From Jutongia huaianensis (GTDB taxonomy: Bacteria; Bacillota; Clostridia; Lachnospirales; Lachnospiraceae), in assembly GCF_014384985.1 (NCBI RefSeq), contig NZ_JACRSX010000016.1:11060-75059 (forward strand): DNA of 64,000 bases. Direction: 5' to 3'. How positions within the stretch are numbered: position 1 is the first letter of the stretch; the number at the start of each line of letters is the position of its first letter. The translations under genes were made by a program, and so were the position numbers. The notes under the pieces were generated by a model. That model was not told the DNA's origin, did no database searches, and saw nothing but the letters and a program-made list of their open reading frames with translations. Of the stretch, positions 53,907-62,589 are shown in pieces.

Positions 53907-56249
53907 TCATCCCATCACGCCCATACACACCAATCTCACCAGAAATGCCGCAATCCATGCTACTGCACATTGCCATAGCACAACACCCACGGCCCATTTT
54001 CCACCAAGCTCTCTTTTAATAGAGGCAACTGCTGCCACGCAAGGCGTATAGAGCAGGCTGAATATCAGCAGGGAAACAGCAGACACCGGAGACAGTACGG
54101 AACCAATGCTGCCGCCAAACAGAATTCCCAACGTAGATACCACGCTTTCCTTTGCCATAAAGCCGCTTAGAAGTGCCGTACAGATTCTCCAGTCCCCAAG
54201 ACCAAGCGGTGCAAACAACGGCACCAGCAGAGAGGAGACAACCGCAAGAATACTGTCTGCCGAATCTTCTACCATGTTCAGACGCAGATTAAAGCTTTGC
54301 AGGAACCATACAACAATCGTTGCGATCAGAATAACCGAAAACGCCTTCTGCAAGAAATCCTTTGCCTTCTCCCACAGAAGCTGTGCCACATTCTTTGCCC
54401 CCGGCAGACGGTAGTTTGGCAGCTCCATAACAAACGGCACCGGCTCTCCCTGAAAAAGGGTACTCCTGTATAAAAATGCAACAAGAATCCCCATAACAAT
54501 GCCAAATAGATAAAGTCCCGCCATGATAAGTGCCCCATGTCCCGGAAAAAATACGCTGACAAAAAAAGAATAAATCGGCAGTTTTGCCGTACAGCTCATA
54601 AACGGTGTTAATAATATCGTCATCTTGCGGTCCCGTTCACTGGTCAGCGTGCGGGTTGCCATCACAGCCGGCACAGTACACCCAAAACCAATCAGCATCG
54701 GTACAATACTGCGGCCGGACAGACCAATCTTGCGCAGCAGTTTATCCATCACAAATGCTACGCGGGCAATATAGCCGCTGTCCTCCATCAGCGACAGAAA
54801 GAAAAACAGCGTTACAATAATCGGCAGAAAACTCAGCACACTTCCCACACCGGTAAAAATACCATCAATGATCAGGCTGTGTATTGCTTCATTCACCTGA
54901 AGTGCAGTAAGTCCTGTGTCCACCATATCGGACACAGCATCAATCCCCATCTGCAAAATCTTTTGCAGCCAGGCACCGATCACATTAAACGTGAGATAAA
55001 AAACAAGTACCATAATTCCAATAAAGCACGGAATTGCTGTATATTTCCCCGTCAATACACGATCAATACGCTCGCTGCGGATCCGTTCCCGGCTCTCCTT
55101 CGGCTTCACGACAGTCTGCTCACACAAACGTTCAATAAAATCAAACCGCATATCTGCAATCGCCGCACTGCGATCCAGTCCCCGTTCCGCTTCCATCTGC
55201 TGTACAATATGCTCTAACATTTCCGTTTCGTTCTGATCCAATGCCAGCTTTTCCAGGATCAACGGATCGCCTTCGATCGCCTTCGTCGCAGCAAAACGCA
55301 CCGGAATCTCAGCATGCTCTGCATGATCCTCGATCAGATGAATAACCGCATGAATACACCGGTGCACTGCACCGTCGTGATCATTTTTATCACAAAAATC
55401 CTGACGAAGTGGTTTCTCCTGATATTTTGCAATATGAAGTGCATGGCGAACCAGCTCGTCCACACCCTCGTTTCTGGCTGCTGAGATTGGAATCACCGGC
55501 ACTCCGAGCAGTGCTTCCATTCCATTGACATCCACCGCCCCCTGATTGCCTGTCACCTCATCCATCATATTCAGCGCAACCACCATAGGAATATCCATCT
55601 CCAGGAGCTGCATGGTCAGATAGAGATTCCGCTCAATATTTGTTGCATCTACTATATTGATCAATGCCCGCGGTCTCTCCTCCAACACAAAATTTCTGGA
55701 TACGATTTCCTCACTGCTGTAGGGAGACATGGAATAAATACCCGGCAGATCCGTAATATCCGTATCTGCATGTCCCTTAATAATACCGTCCTTCCGATCC
55801 ACCGTCACACCGGGAAAATTTCCTACATGCTGATTCGATCCCGTCAACTGGTTAAAAAGCGTCGTCTTTCCGCAGTTCTGATTGCCCACCAACGCATATG
55901 TCAGCAACGTTCCCTCCGGCAGTGGATTTTCATCCTTTTTCGAATGATACTTTCCTTCCTCGCCAAGGCCCGGATGTTCCGTTGCCTGCAACCGTTCCCT
56001 GCCGGCATGGTTCCTGGTTCTCTGATCGATCGGCGCGATCTCGATCTGATCCGCTTCTGCCAGCCGGAGTGTCAACTCATATCCGTGAACCTGCAGCTCC
56101 ATAGGATCTCCCATCGGTGCCAGCTTCACTACGGTCACTTCTGCCCCCGGAATCATTCCCATATCCAGAAAATGCTGGCGCAATGCCCCTTGTCCTCCTA
56201 CCGTCCGGATCACGGCACTCTTTCCAATCTCCAGTTCCTTTAATGTCAT
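53907..56249 (-). CDS. feoB: FeoA-FeoB fusion, ferrous iron transporter
   Basis: 780 residues. An N-terminal FeoA SH3-like domain (1-75) is joined by a charged linker to FeoB. The G-protein domain has G1 GNQNCGKT (122-129), G3 DLPG and G4 NMMD, followed by the helical GDI-like region and about ten membrane helices with gate motifs (VLSFLPIIVTLFFFLSLMED, FGCTVPAVMATRTL). It imports Fe2+. A Fur-box-like palindrome and a consensus -35 lie upstream. A degraded second feoB fragment is 700 bases downstream. Confidence 0.95.
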   Translation of the reverse strand: MTLKELEIGKSAVIRTVGGQGALRQHFLDMGMIPGAEVTVVKLAPMGDPMELQVHGYELTLRLAEADQIEIAPIDQRTRNHAGRERLQATEHPGLGEEGKYHSKKDENPLPEGTLLTYALVGNQNCGKTTLFNQLTGSNQHVGNFPGVTVDRKDGIIKGHADTDITDLPGIYSMSPYSSEEIVSRNFVLEERPRALINIVDATNIERNLYLTMQLLEMDIPMVVALNMMDEVTGNQGAVDVNGMEALLGVPVIPISAARNEGVDELVRHALHIAKYQEKPLRQDFCDKNDHDGAVHRCIHAVIHLIEDHAEHAEIPVRFAATKAIEGDPLILEKLALDQNETEMLEHIVQQMEAERGLDRSAAIADMRFDFIERLCEQTVVKPKESRERIRSERIDRVLTGKYTAIPCFIGIMVLVFYLTFNVIGAWLQKILQMGIDAVSDMVDTGLTALQVNEAIHSLIIDGIFTGVGSVLSFLPIIVTLFFFLSLMEDSGYIARVAFVMDKLLRKIGLSGRSIVPMLIGFGCTVPAVMATRTLTSERDRKMTILLTPFMSCTAKLPIYSFFVSVFFPGHGALIMAGLYLFGIVMGILVAFLYRSTLFQGEPVPFVMELPNYRLPGAKNVAQLLWEKAKDFLQKAFSVILIATIVVWFLQSFNLRLNMVEDSADSILAVVSSLLVPLFAPLGLGDWRICTALLSGFMAKESVVSTLGILFGGSIGSVLSPVSAVSLLIFSLLYTPCVAAVASIKRELGGKWAVGVVLWQCAVAWIAAFLVRLVCMGVMG

Positions 56250-56334
56250 AACATATGCCCTCTTTATCTAATGTGATACAATTCTTCGATGAATTTTTGT
56301 CTTTCCTCCACCACCCACAGTTCGCATTGTCTAA

Positions 56335-56349
56335 TGATAATTTTTATCA
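56335..56349. promoter_or_regulatory. Fur box upstream of feoAB
   Basis: TGATAATTTTTATCA is a perfect 7-1-7 palindrome of the Fur type. It lies downstream of a minus-strand -35 TTGACA (56386-56381) and a -10-like TATAAC near 56365-56360, so bound Fur would block transcription. Confidence 0.72.
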
Positions 56350-56416
56350 ACAAACATAAGTTATACCAAACAATCTGTTATGTCAACAGGATTGTCTTTT
56401 TTGTAACACAACAGAT

Positions 56417-56491
56417 CCCACGATGCTGATCGTAGAACATGACATCCGTTTTCGTGAGAAGCTTGCCACACAGATTTTGAATCTGCCATAA
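56417..56491 (+). pseudogene. C-terminal remnant of an ABC-F (Lsa/Vga-like) gene
   Basis: The plus-strand frame from CCC 56417 to TAA 56491 encodes PTMLIVEHDIRFREKLATQI plus a few residues and a stop. This is the extreme C-terminus of ABC-F ribosome-protection ATPases of the Lsa/Vga type (EHD, then RFREK-AT). Nothing upstream continues the frame. It is followed by the hairpin at 56524-56583, probably its original terminator. Confidence 0.75.
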
Positions 56492-56523
56492 TCCACAGCA
56501 ACAAAAGAAATCGGAGTTCAGCA

Positions 56524-56583
56524 AAAAAGGAACTATTACACAAACAGATCATTTATTGTCCATTGATGTAATAGTTCCTTTTT
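56524..56583. terminator. Hairpin terminator shared by the ABC-F remnant and ctc
   Basis: AAAAAGGAACTATTACA (56524-56540) and TGTAATAGTTCCTTTTT (56567-56583) form a perfect 17-bp stem around a 26-base loop. T runs follow in both directions. The ctc gene ends about 100 bases away on the minus strand. Confidence 0.75.
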
Positions 56584-56681
56584 AATTGTATTTATCCATG
56601 AAATGTATCGCAATCACACATCAATTTAACAAAAGGTTCGAAAAAGCTTCCCTTTTATCTTAGCATAAATTCATATCTCAA

Positions 56682-57278
56682 CTATGATGCAGCAACTGCC
56701 TCAGCTTCTCCCTCAGCAGTCTCATCTTCCTCCACATACTGGGAGCCTTCCGTAATGTCTACGATCGTTGCATCCTCTGAAGTGATCAGCTCGATCTTGT
56801 CATTCATCAATTCCTTGATATCCTTTACCTTGACGCATTTCTTATCTCCCAGCTTCTCAAAGTCAATATAAACCTTTTCCACGATATCTGCCGGATCTGC
56901 TTTATAGTGAATCTCGGAAATCTCCTCGTCAACGGACCCCTTGGCCAACCCCTCATTCAGCAGTACAACCTGTGCTGTCGTAGAAATTTTCTCTCCGGCA
57001 ACCAGCAGCTGGAAATCAATAAACATGATCCGCTTCAACAATGGATTGTAATCCACATCCTTTACAATTGCGTTGTACTTCTGATCTCCAACCTGCAGTA
57101 CCGTTCTGCTGCCCTTCATGTTCTTTCTCATGAAACGCTCTGCCTCAAATTCGGAAATCTTCAAAGCTACCGGCTCCTTCAGATCTTTTCCACATAAACT
57201 GCCTGGGACATATCCCTCTCTCCGCAGCTTTTTCGCCTTTACACTCATGTCTCTTTTCTCAGCGTTTAATGTCATCAT
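56682..57278 (-). CDS. ctc: Ribosomal protein L25, Ctc form
   Basis: 198 residues from the first of two ATGs at 57278 (MMTLNAEKRD), after AAGGAGGAATC. The N-terminal L25 domain (KLRREGYVPGSLCGK, YNAIVKDVDYNPL) and the C-terminal beta domain with an acidic tail match the long Ctc/TL5 form, which binds 5S rRNA and is linked to general stress in Bacilli. The tail Glu/Ala/Asp-rich segment is usual. The leader (57279-57390) can fold TAAAGCAAA with TTTGCTTTA, with no known riboswitch. Confidence 0.92.
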   Translation of the reverse strand: MMTLNAEKRDMSVKAKKLRREGYVPGSLCGKDLKEPVALKISEFEAERFMRKNMKGSRTVLQVGDQKYNAIVKDVDYNPLLKRIMFIDFQLLVAGEKISTTAQVVLLNEGLAKGSVDEEISEIHYKADPADIVEKVYIDFEKLGDKKCVKVKDIKELMNDKIELITSEDATIVDITEGSQYVEEDETAEGEAEAVAAS

Positions 57279-57394
57279 AATGATTCCTCCTTCTTTTTGC
57301 TGATCTTCACATGCGTAAAGCAAAGCTTAATCCGATTGCTTCCTTGCGAAATATTTTGCTTTATCGGAAATGACACGACCCTGCAAAGCAAAAA

Positions 57395-57432
57395 GACTTC
57401 CACCACACAGGTTTCTTAGTGTAGTAGAAGTC
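57395..57432 (-). terminator. Terminator after rubrerythrin
   Basis: GACTTCCACCACAC (57395-57408) pairs with GTGTAGTAGAAGTC (57419-57432) with two wobble pairs. TTTTT follows on the minus strand. It starts about 120 bases after the rbr stop codon. Confidence 0.75.
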
Positions 57433-57552
57433 CAAATCGAATCGGTTTTTCGTTTTATGCACCATAAGTTTATTATAGTACCTTATTTTTGATCTGTCCA
57501 ATTTCATTTTAGACAATCTTTTGCCGATCCATTTTTATTTTTTGTGCATTTT

Positions 57553-58095
57553 TTAACCAAAATATCTCTTCAGAAGACCCTCGAATGCCTTACCGTGTCT
57601 TGCCTCGTCCCTAGCCATCTCGTGAACCGTATCATGGATCGCATCCAGATCCAGTGCCTTTGCTCTCTTTGCAAGATCAAACTTACCTGCTGTCGCACCG
57701 TGCTCAGCCTCTACACGCATTTCCAGGTTCTTCTTCGTGCTGTCTGTAACAACCTCGCCAAGAAGCTCTGCGAACTTCGCTGCATGCTCGGCCTCCTCAT
57801 ATGCTGCCTTCTCCCAGTAAAGTCCGATCTCCGGATATCCCTCGCGATGAGCCACACGAGCCATTGCCAGATACATACCAACCTCGGAGCACTCTCCGTT
57901 AAAGTTTGCACGAAGATCTGCCATAATATCCTCCGGTGCACCCTGTGCAACACCTACAACGTGCTCAGCAGCCCAAGTCTTGTCATCTCCCTGTCGGATG
58001 AACTTCTCTGCGCCAACTCCACACTGTGGACACTTCTCCGGTGGCTGATCTCCTTCATGAACATAACCACATACAGAACATACATACTTTGCCAT
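57553..58095 (-). CDS. rbr: Reverse rubrerythrin (rubredoxin domain first)
   Basis: 180 residues from the ATG at 58095 ([15 protein letters not shown]), after AAGGAG; longer starts would cross the operator and promoter. The N-terminal rubredoxin-like domain has C6, C9, C22 and C25. The C-terminal ferritin-like diiron domain carries the paired helices with [41 protein letters not shown] and [13 protein letters not shown]. This order is the reverse of classic rubrerythrin and is known in Clostridia as an H2O2/O2 reductase. A PerR-type operator lies in its leader. Confidence 0.95.
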   Translation of the reverse strand: MAKYVCSVCGYVHEGDQPPEKCPQCGVGAEKFIRQGDDKTWAAEHVVGVAQGAPEDIMADLRANFNGECSEVGMYLAMARVAHREGYPEIGLYWEKAAYEEAEHAAKFAELLGEVVTDSTKKNLEMRVEAEHGATAGKFDLAKRAKALDLDAIHDTVHEMARDEARHGKAFEGLLKRYFG

Positions 58096-58152
58096 AATCG
58101 TAATCTCCTTTTCTTTTATAAATTTTATAACATTTGTTTGCCTTGTCTCCTT

Positions 58153-58171
58153 AACAGTAATGATTACTGTT
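58153..58171. promoter_or_regulatory. PerR-type operator in the rbr leader
   Basis: AACAGTAATGATTACTGTT is a perfect 8-3-8 palindrome. It lies just downstream of the -10 and overlaps the transcription start region. A nearly identical copy is found before perR. Confidence 0.78.
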
Positions 58172-58180
58172 TCTGATAAG

Positions 58181-58209
58181 AATATAACAAATCTTTCTCT
58201 TATTGTCAA
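58181..58209 (-). promoter_or_regulatory. rbr promoter
   Basis: Minus strand -35 TTGACA (58209-58204) and -10 TATATT (58186-58181), 17 bp apart. The operator follows immediately downstream. Confidence 0.75.
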
Positions 58210-58254
58210 CACATTTTTTCAAAAAACTCATCTTTTTGATCAAATTCATTCAAT

Positions 58255-58638
58255 TTACTTCCTGCAATCCGGACATAGCCCATAAAACAACACCCTATGT
58301 CCCTGGATCTCTCCATCAAAGCCAGCCCCTGCGATCTGATCAATATGATCTATAGGATCCATCTCCAGATCCATCACACAGCCGCACCCACGACATGCGA
58401 AATGATAGTGGGGTCTTGTATCACCATCAAAATGATCGACCCCGTCACCACAGTCCAGACGCAACGCCTCACCCTGCTCCACCAGCAGATTCAGATTGCG
58501 GTAAACGGTTCCCAAACTAATACGAGGATGCTCATTTTTGATATTATTATACACAGCCTCCGCTGTAGGATGAGATTTTGTCGAGAGCAGATACATCCGA
58601 ATCGCCTCCCGCTGTTTACTATAACGTATTGCAGCCAT
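58255..58638 (-). CDS. perR: PerR-like peroxide-sensing Fur-family repressor
   Basis: 127 residues. The winged helix (HPTAEAVYNNI, SLGTVYRNLNLL) is followed by the dimer domain. H23, D71, H77, H79 and a later Asp match the PerR iron site, including the Asp (HFDGD) that distinguishes PerR from many Fur proteins. Two CxxC pairs (C82/C85, C122/C125) form the structural zinc site. It should repress rbr and itself until H2O2 oxidises a His ligand. Its own promoter carries the second operator copy. Confidence 0.9.
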   Translation of the reverse strand: MAAIRYSKQREAIRMYLLSTKSHPTAEAVYNNIKNEHPRISLGTVYRNLNLLVEQGEALRLDCGDGVDHFDGDTRPHYHFACRGCGCVMDLEMDPIDHIDQIAGAGFDGEIQGHRVLFYGLCPDCRK

Positions 58639-58660
58639 CTCATTCTCCTTTCAATTAAAT

Positions 58661-58679
58661 AATAGTAATTGTTACTGTT
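58661..58679. promoter_or_regulatory. PerR-type operator upstream of perR
   Basis: AATAGTAATTGTTACTGTT differs from the rbr operator by one base in the left arm and in the 3-base centre. It lies directly downstream of the perR -10, consistent with autoregulation. Confidence 0.75.
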
Positions 58680-58707
58680 ATTTTACCATGAATAACTCAT
58701 ATGTCAA
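58680..58707 (-). promoter_or_regulatory. perR promoter
   Basis: Minus strand -35 TTGACA (58707-58702) and -10 TAAAAT (58685-58680), 16 bp apart. Confidence 0.7.
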
Positions 58708-58889
58708 TCCTTTTCACACTACCATTACACAACAGATGAAAACACCAAACATCGCTATTTAAATTTTCCGGCAATTTATTTTGTATGTGGACTTCCCGAC
58801 TTGACTTTTCTCCGGTTCGTTTTATACTGAATACAAATCAATCTATTTATTAATATAAATAAGAAACTTGCTGTCAAGGAAGTGATAAA

Positions 58890-60218
58890 ATGCAGACGAA
58901 CACATTACCTCAGAATCATATGGAAATATACTGGCATGATTATGCCAGCCAGATGGAAAATATTAACATCCGCAGCGCAAGCCTCACCGAAAAGGCTTCC
59001 ATTATCGGACGAACCGGTCTTATGCTTTTATCCTGCGGAACAGGAGCCTGGAGAGTTCGTAGCTCTATGAATTCATTAGCAGAACAGCTGAATATCACAT
59101 GCACCGCCAATATCGGACTTATGTCTATTGATTACACCTGTTTTGACGGCGATCATTGCTTTTCCCAATCTCTCTGCCTGACCAACACCGGTGTAAATAC
59201 CTCCAAACTGAATCGGCTGGAGCATTTTGTTCAGGAATTTTCCAAAAAATGTGATACTTTATCCGGAGAACAACTTCATGCCCAATTGGACGAGATCGAA
59301 CAGCTCCACGGACTTTATTCTCCTGTGGCTTTGGGATTCGCTGCTGCTCTGGCATGTGGATGCTTTACATTTCTGCTGGGAGGCGATCTGAATGAAATGA
59401 TCCTCGCTTTTCTCGGTGCCGGTATCGGTAATTTTCTGCGGTGTAAATTGACAAAGCATCATTTTACATTATTTCTGTGCATTGTGTCCTCCGTTGCTGC
59501 CGCCTGCCTGATTTATGTTGGGGCTCTCAAGCTAGCCGAAACCTTTTTCTCCGTGTCGCTGCAGCATGAAGCAGGATATATCTGTTCAATGCTGTTTATT
59601 ATTCCGGGCTTTCCATTTATCACCAGTGGTATTGATCTCGCCAAGCTGGATATGCGTTCCGGTCTGGAACGTCTGGCATATGCCATCGTGATCATTGTGG
59701 TGGCAACCATTACCGCCTGGATCATGGCATTGCTGTTCCATTTAAAGCCAATGGACTTTCCGCCATTAAAGTTATCAGCCGGAACACTTTTATTATTCCG
59801 GCTGATCACAAGCTTTGGTGGTGTATTCGGTTTCTCTATTATGTTTAACAGCCCCCGGTCCATTGCTGCCGCCGCTGCTTTTATTGGCGCCATTGCAAAT
59901 ACACTTCGTCTGGAACTGGTAGATTTCGTGACAATCCCGCCTGCTGCCGCTGCTTTCATCGGGGCATTGACTGCCGGTATTTTAGCATCTCTGCTCAAAA
60001 ATAAACTTGGCTATCCACGAATCTCCATCACAGTTCCCGCCATCGTGATCATGGTTCCCGGTCTGTATCTTTACAAGGCAGTTTATAATCTGGGCATTAT
60101 GTCTCTGACCACCTCAGCTTCCTGGTTTGCATCTGCAATGCTGATCATTATGGCCCTGCCTCTTGGTTTGATATTCGCCCGCATTATCACGGATAAGTCA
60201 TTCCGTTACTGCACCTGA
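58890..60218 (+). CDS. ThrE-type threonine/serine exporter family protein
   Basis: 442 residues with both halves of the family fused. A cytosolic N-terminal domain (about 20-140; IIGRTGLMLLSCGTGAWRVR) and a first membrane bundle (SPVALGFAAALACGCFTFLL) are followed by a second bundle (FGGVFGFSIMFNSPRSIAAAAA, VPAIVIMVPGLYLYKAV). Relatives export threonine and serine or small dicarboxylates using the proton motive force. It begins behind AAGGAAG and ends two bases before the convergent purA stop, with no terminator between. Confidence 0.9.
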   Translation: MQTNTLPQNHMEIYWHDYASQMENINIRSASLTEKASIIGRTGLMLLSCGTGAWRVRSSMNSLAEQLNITCTANIGLMSIDYTCFDGDHCFSQSLCLTNTGVNTSKLNRLEHFVQEFSKKCDTLSGEQLHAQLDEIEQLHGLYSPVALGFAAALACGCFTFLLGGDLNEMILAFLGAGIGNFLRCKLTKHHFTLFLCIVSSVAAACLIYVGALKLAETFFSVSLQHEAGYICSMLFIIPGFPFITSGIDLAKLDMRSGLERLAYAIVIIVVATITAWIMALLFHLKPMDFPPLKLSAGTLLLFRLITSFGGVFGFSIMFNSPRSIAAAAAFIGAIANTLRLELVDFVTIPPAAAAFIGALTAGILASLLKNKLGYPRISITVPAIVIMVPGLYLYKAVYNLGIMSLTTSASWFASAMLIIMALPLGLIFARIITDKSFRYCT

Positions 60219-60219
60219 A

Positions 60220-61521
60220 TCAGATCCACGATCCCTTCAGGAGATATTCGTCTCTCTTAGCTCCTACGGAAATAAATTGGATTTCGTGATCCAGCAGCTT
60301 CTCCAGCAATGCAATATATGCCTTTGCATTGTCGGGAAGCTCTTCCCAGGTTCGGCACTTGGAAATACTCTGCTGCCACCCCGGTACGGTTTCCACTACC
60401 GGTTCATATTTTTCCAGATCACAGCCCGGATCAAATCTGCCAGTCACCTGATCTCCGTATCGATATCCGGTAATTACCGGAATTTCGGTAAACGCACTCA
60501 GCACATCCAGCTTTGTAAGCGCAATTTTATCTGCATTCTGACACTTTAAGCCGTAACAGCTGGCCGGTATATCCACAGGGCCTACCCGCCGTGGTCTTCC
60601 TGTGGCTGCACCATATTCTCCTCCCAGCCTTCTCAGCATATCCAGCCAGGATTGCGGCATTGCCGTTTCAGCCACAAAAGGCCCTGCTCCTACACATGTA
60701 GAATATGCTTTCAGCACGCCGACGATGTGATCGGGAACGTGTGCCGGAATCCCTGCCCCGATCGGAGCATATGCAGCGATTGTAGATGAACTGGAAGTAT
60801 ACGGAAAGATTCCATAATCAATATCTCTCATCGCTCCAAGCTGTGCCTCCAGAATGACTTTTTTGCCTTTCTTCAATGATTCATCCAGAAATTCCCCGGT
60901 GTCGCAAATATAAGCCTTGAATTTTTCTGCCTGCTCCTCACACCATTTATAAAGCGCCGGAAACGACATGGGTTCCTGGTGATAGCAGCCTGCAAGCTCC
61001 ATATTTTTGGCATCCAGCATCATTTTCAGACGTGCCTTCATATTCTCTTCGTCTAACCGGAGCAGATCTCCCATACGCAATGTTTTTTTGCGGTATTTAT
61101 CACTATAAGCATAGGCAATCCCCCTTCTGGTGGAACCAAATGCCGCTCTGCTTCTGGCCAGACGATCCTCCTCCAATTCATCCTGTATCCGGTGCCATGG
61201 CATAGAAATTGTGGCTCTGGTGGAAATTTTCAGATTTTTCGGTGATACTGCCACATCCTTTTCCCACAGCTTTTGAATCTCATTCTCCAGATGCTCCAGA
61301 TCAACGACCATTCCATCTCCCAGAACACAGGTCACACCTGAATGTAAAATACCGGAGGGAATCAGATTCAAAATAAATTTTCCCTGCTCTGTCACTACGG
61401 TGTGCCCGGCATTATTTCCTCCCTGATAACGCACAACCACATCTGCCGGTCCGGCAAGCAGATCGATCACTCTGCCTTTTCCCTCATCGCCCCAGTTTAT
61501 TCCTGTTACAGCTGTCAGCAT
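60220..61521 (-). CDS. purA: Adenylosuccinate synthetase
   Basis: 433 residues from the ATG at 61521 (MLTAVTGINWGDEGKGR), after GAGGAGGAA. GINWGDEGKGR (phosphate loop), VVRYQGGNNAGHTVV, GSTRRGIAYAYSDKY and CYGLKCQNADKIALTKLDVL are family motifs; the phosphate-loop residue is Asn instead of the more common Gln (GxQWGDEGKG). It makes adenylosuccinate from IMP, GTP and aspartate in AMP synthesis. The gene has its own promoter and diverges from a LysR-type gene. Confidence 0.96.
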   Translation of the reverse strand: MLTAVTGINWGDEGKGRVIDLLAGPADVVVRYQGGNNAGHTVVTEQGKFILNLIPSGILHSGVTCVLGDGMVVDLEHLENEIQKLWEKDVAVSPKNLKISTRATISMPWHRIQDELEEDRLARSRAAFGSTRRGIAYAYSDKYRKKTLRMGDLLRLDEENMKARLKMMLDAKNMELAGCYHQEPMSFPALYKWCEEQAEKFKAYICDTGEFLDESLKKGKKVILEAQLGAMRDIDYGIFPYTSSSSTIAAYAPIGAGIPAHVPDHIVGVLKAYSTCVGAGPFVAETAMPQSWLDMLRRLGGEYGAATGRPRRVGPVDIPASCYGLKCQNADKIALTKLDVLSAFTEIPVITGYRYGDQVTGRFDPGCDLEKYEPVVETVPGWQQSISKCRTWEELPDNAKAYIALLEKLLDHEIQFISVGAKRDEYLLKGSWI

Positions 61522-61589
61522 AATTCTTCCTCCTCTGTGTTTATGGACTTTACAAGTCTCAAAACATCTTGTTTTTTTCTTCAAGATTT

Positions 61590-61618
61590 ATTATACTGAC
61601 CCTGTGGAAATATGTAAA
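61590..61618 (-). promoter_or_regulatory. purA promoter
   Basis: Minus strand -35 TTTACA (61618-61613) and -10 TATAAT (61595-61590), 17 bp apart. No PurR box or guanine riboswitch is seen in the short leader. Confidence 0.7.
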
Positions 61619-61635
61619 AGCTATTATTGATATGA

Positions 61636-61660
61636 CTGATATAACATTTTGATATATCAG
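61636..61660. promoter_or_regulatory. Candidate LysR operator between purA and the LysR gene
   Basis: CTGATAT (61636-61642) and ATATCAG (61654-61660) are inverted around 11 bases, giving the T-N11-A geometry typical of LysR-type sites. It lies 42 bases before the LysR start and 18 bases upstream of the purA -35. Confidence 0.55.
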
Positions 61661-61701
61661 CAAGAAATACGTGCGATAAACGCTCAGAAATGAGGCTTTT
61701 T

Positions 61702-62589
61702 ATGAATATAAATTTTGAATACTATAAGATATTTTATTATGTGGCCAAATACGGCAGCCTCACGAAAGCCGCAAGGGTTCTTGGAAACAGCCAGCCAAAT
61801 ATTACCCGTGCCATGAATTGTCTGGAAAACGAAATCCACTGTACCCTCTTTATCCGGACAAACCGCGGTGTCCGGCTCACACCGGAGGGTGAACGTCTTT
61901 ACGCAAGAGTATCTGCTGCCATGGCACAATTACAACGGGCAGAGGAAGAACTTACCGAAAGCACCGGTCTGGAGCACGGCAGCATTTCCATCGGCGCCAG
62001 CGAAACCGCACTCAGCATTTACCTGTTGGAGCGGCTGAAAATTTTTCATATGACATACCCCGGTATCCGTCTTAAAATTTACAATCATTCTACTCCTCAG
62101 GCAGTTGATGCGGTCAAAAACGGAGAAATCGATTTCGCAGTCGTTACTACTCCTACAACGGCAAAACCTCCCTTGAAGGAGGTAAAACTCCAATCCTTCC
62201 GGGAGGTTCTGATTGGTGGAAAAACCTTTACTGCTCTAAGCAGCCAAATTCTTTCTTTATCAGAATTGCAAAATTATCCTCTGATCTGTCTTGGAAAAGA
62301 AACCATGACCTATGAATTTTATCATCAAATTTTTCTTACTCATGGTTTGGAATTAGAACCGGACACAGAAGCCGCAACAACAGATCAGATCCTGCCCCTT
62401 GTAAAATCTGAGCTGGGACTTGCTTTTATTCCGGAATTTATGGCAATTCCTGCTATTCAAAGCCATGAGGTGATTTCCATACCGTTACAGGAAACCATTC
62501 CGTGTCGTCACATTTGTATGGTTTCAGACTTCCAAAGACCTTTGAGTAGTGCGGCAAAAAAACTGAAGGATCTGATTCTGCAATCATAG
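61702..62589 (+). CDS. LysR-family transcriptional regulator
   Basis: 295 residues from the ATG at 61702 (MNINFEYYKIFYYVAKYGSL), six bases after GAGG; an ATG at 61690 has no site. The N-terminal winged helix (LTKAARVLGNSQPNITRAMN) and a periplasmic-binding-like effector domain (ISIGASETALSIYLLERL, AVKNGEIDFAVVTTP) are clear. The target and ligand are unknown; the divergent purA and the overlapping unknown gene are possible targets. Its end overlaps the convergent gene by six bases. Confidence 0.93.
   Translation: MNINFEYYKIFYYVAKYGSLTKAARVLGNSQPNITRAMNCLENEIHCTLFIRTNRGVRLTPEGERLYARVSAAMAQLQRAEEELTESTGLEHGSISIGASETALSIYLLERLKIFHMTYPGIRLKIYNHSTPQAVDAVKNGEIDFAVVTTPTTAKPPLKEVKLQSFREVLIGGKTFTALSSQILSLSELQNYPLICLGKETMTYEFYHQIFLTHGLELEPDTEAATTDQILPLVKSELGLAFIPEFMAIPAIQSHEVISIPLQETIPCRHICMVSDFQRPLSSAAKKLKDLILQS

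Noticed and set aside
56361..56552. Minus-strand 63-codon frame in the feoAB-ctc interval
   Set aside because: The plus strand of this stretch carries a clear ABC-F C-terminal remnant; the minus frame has no ribosome binding site and no similarity I can see.
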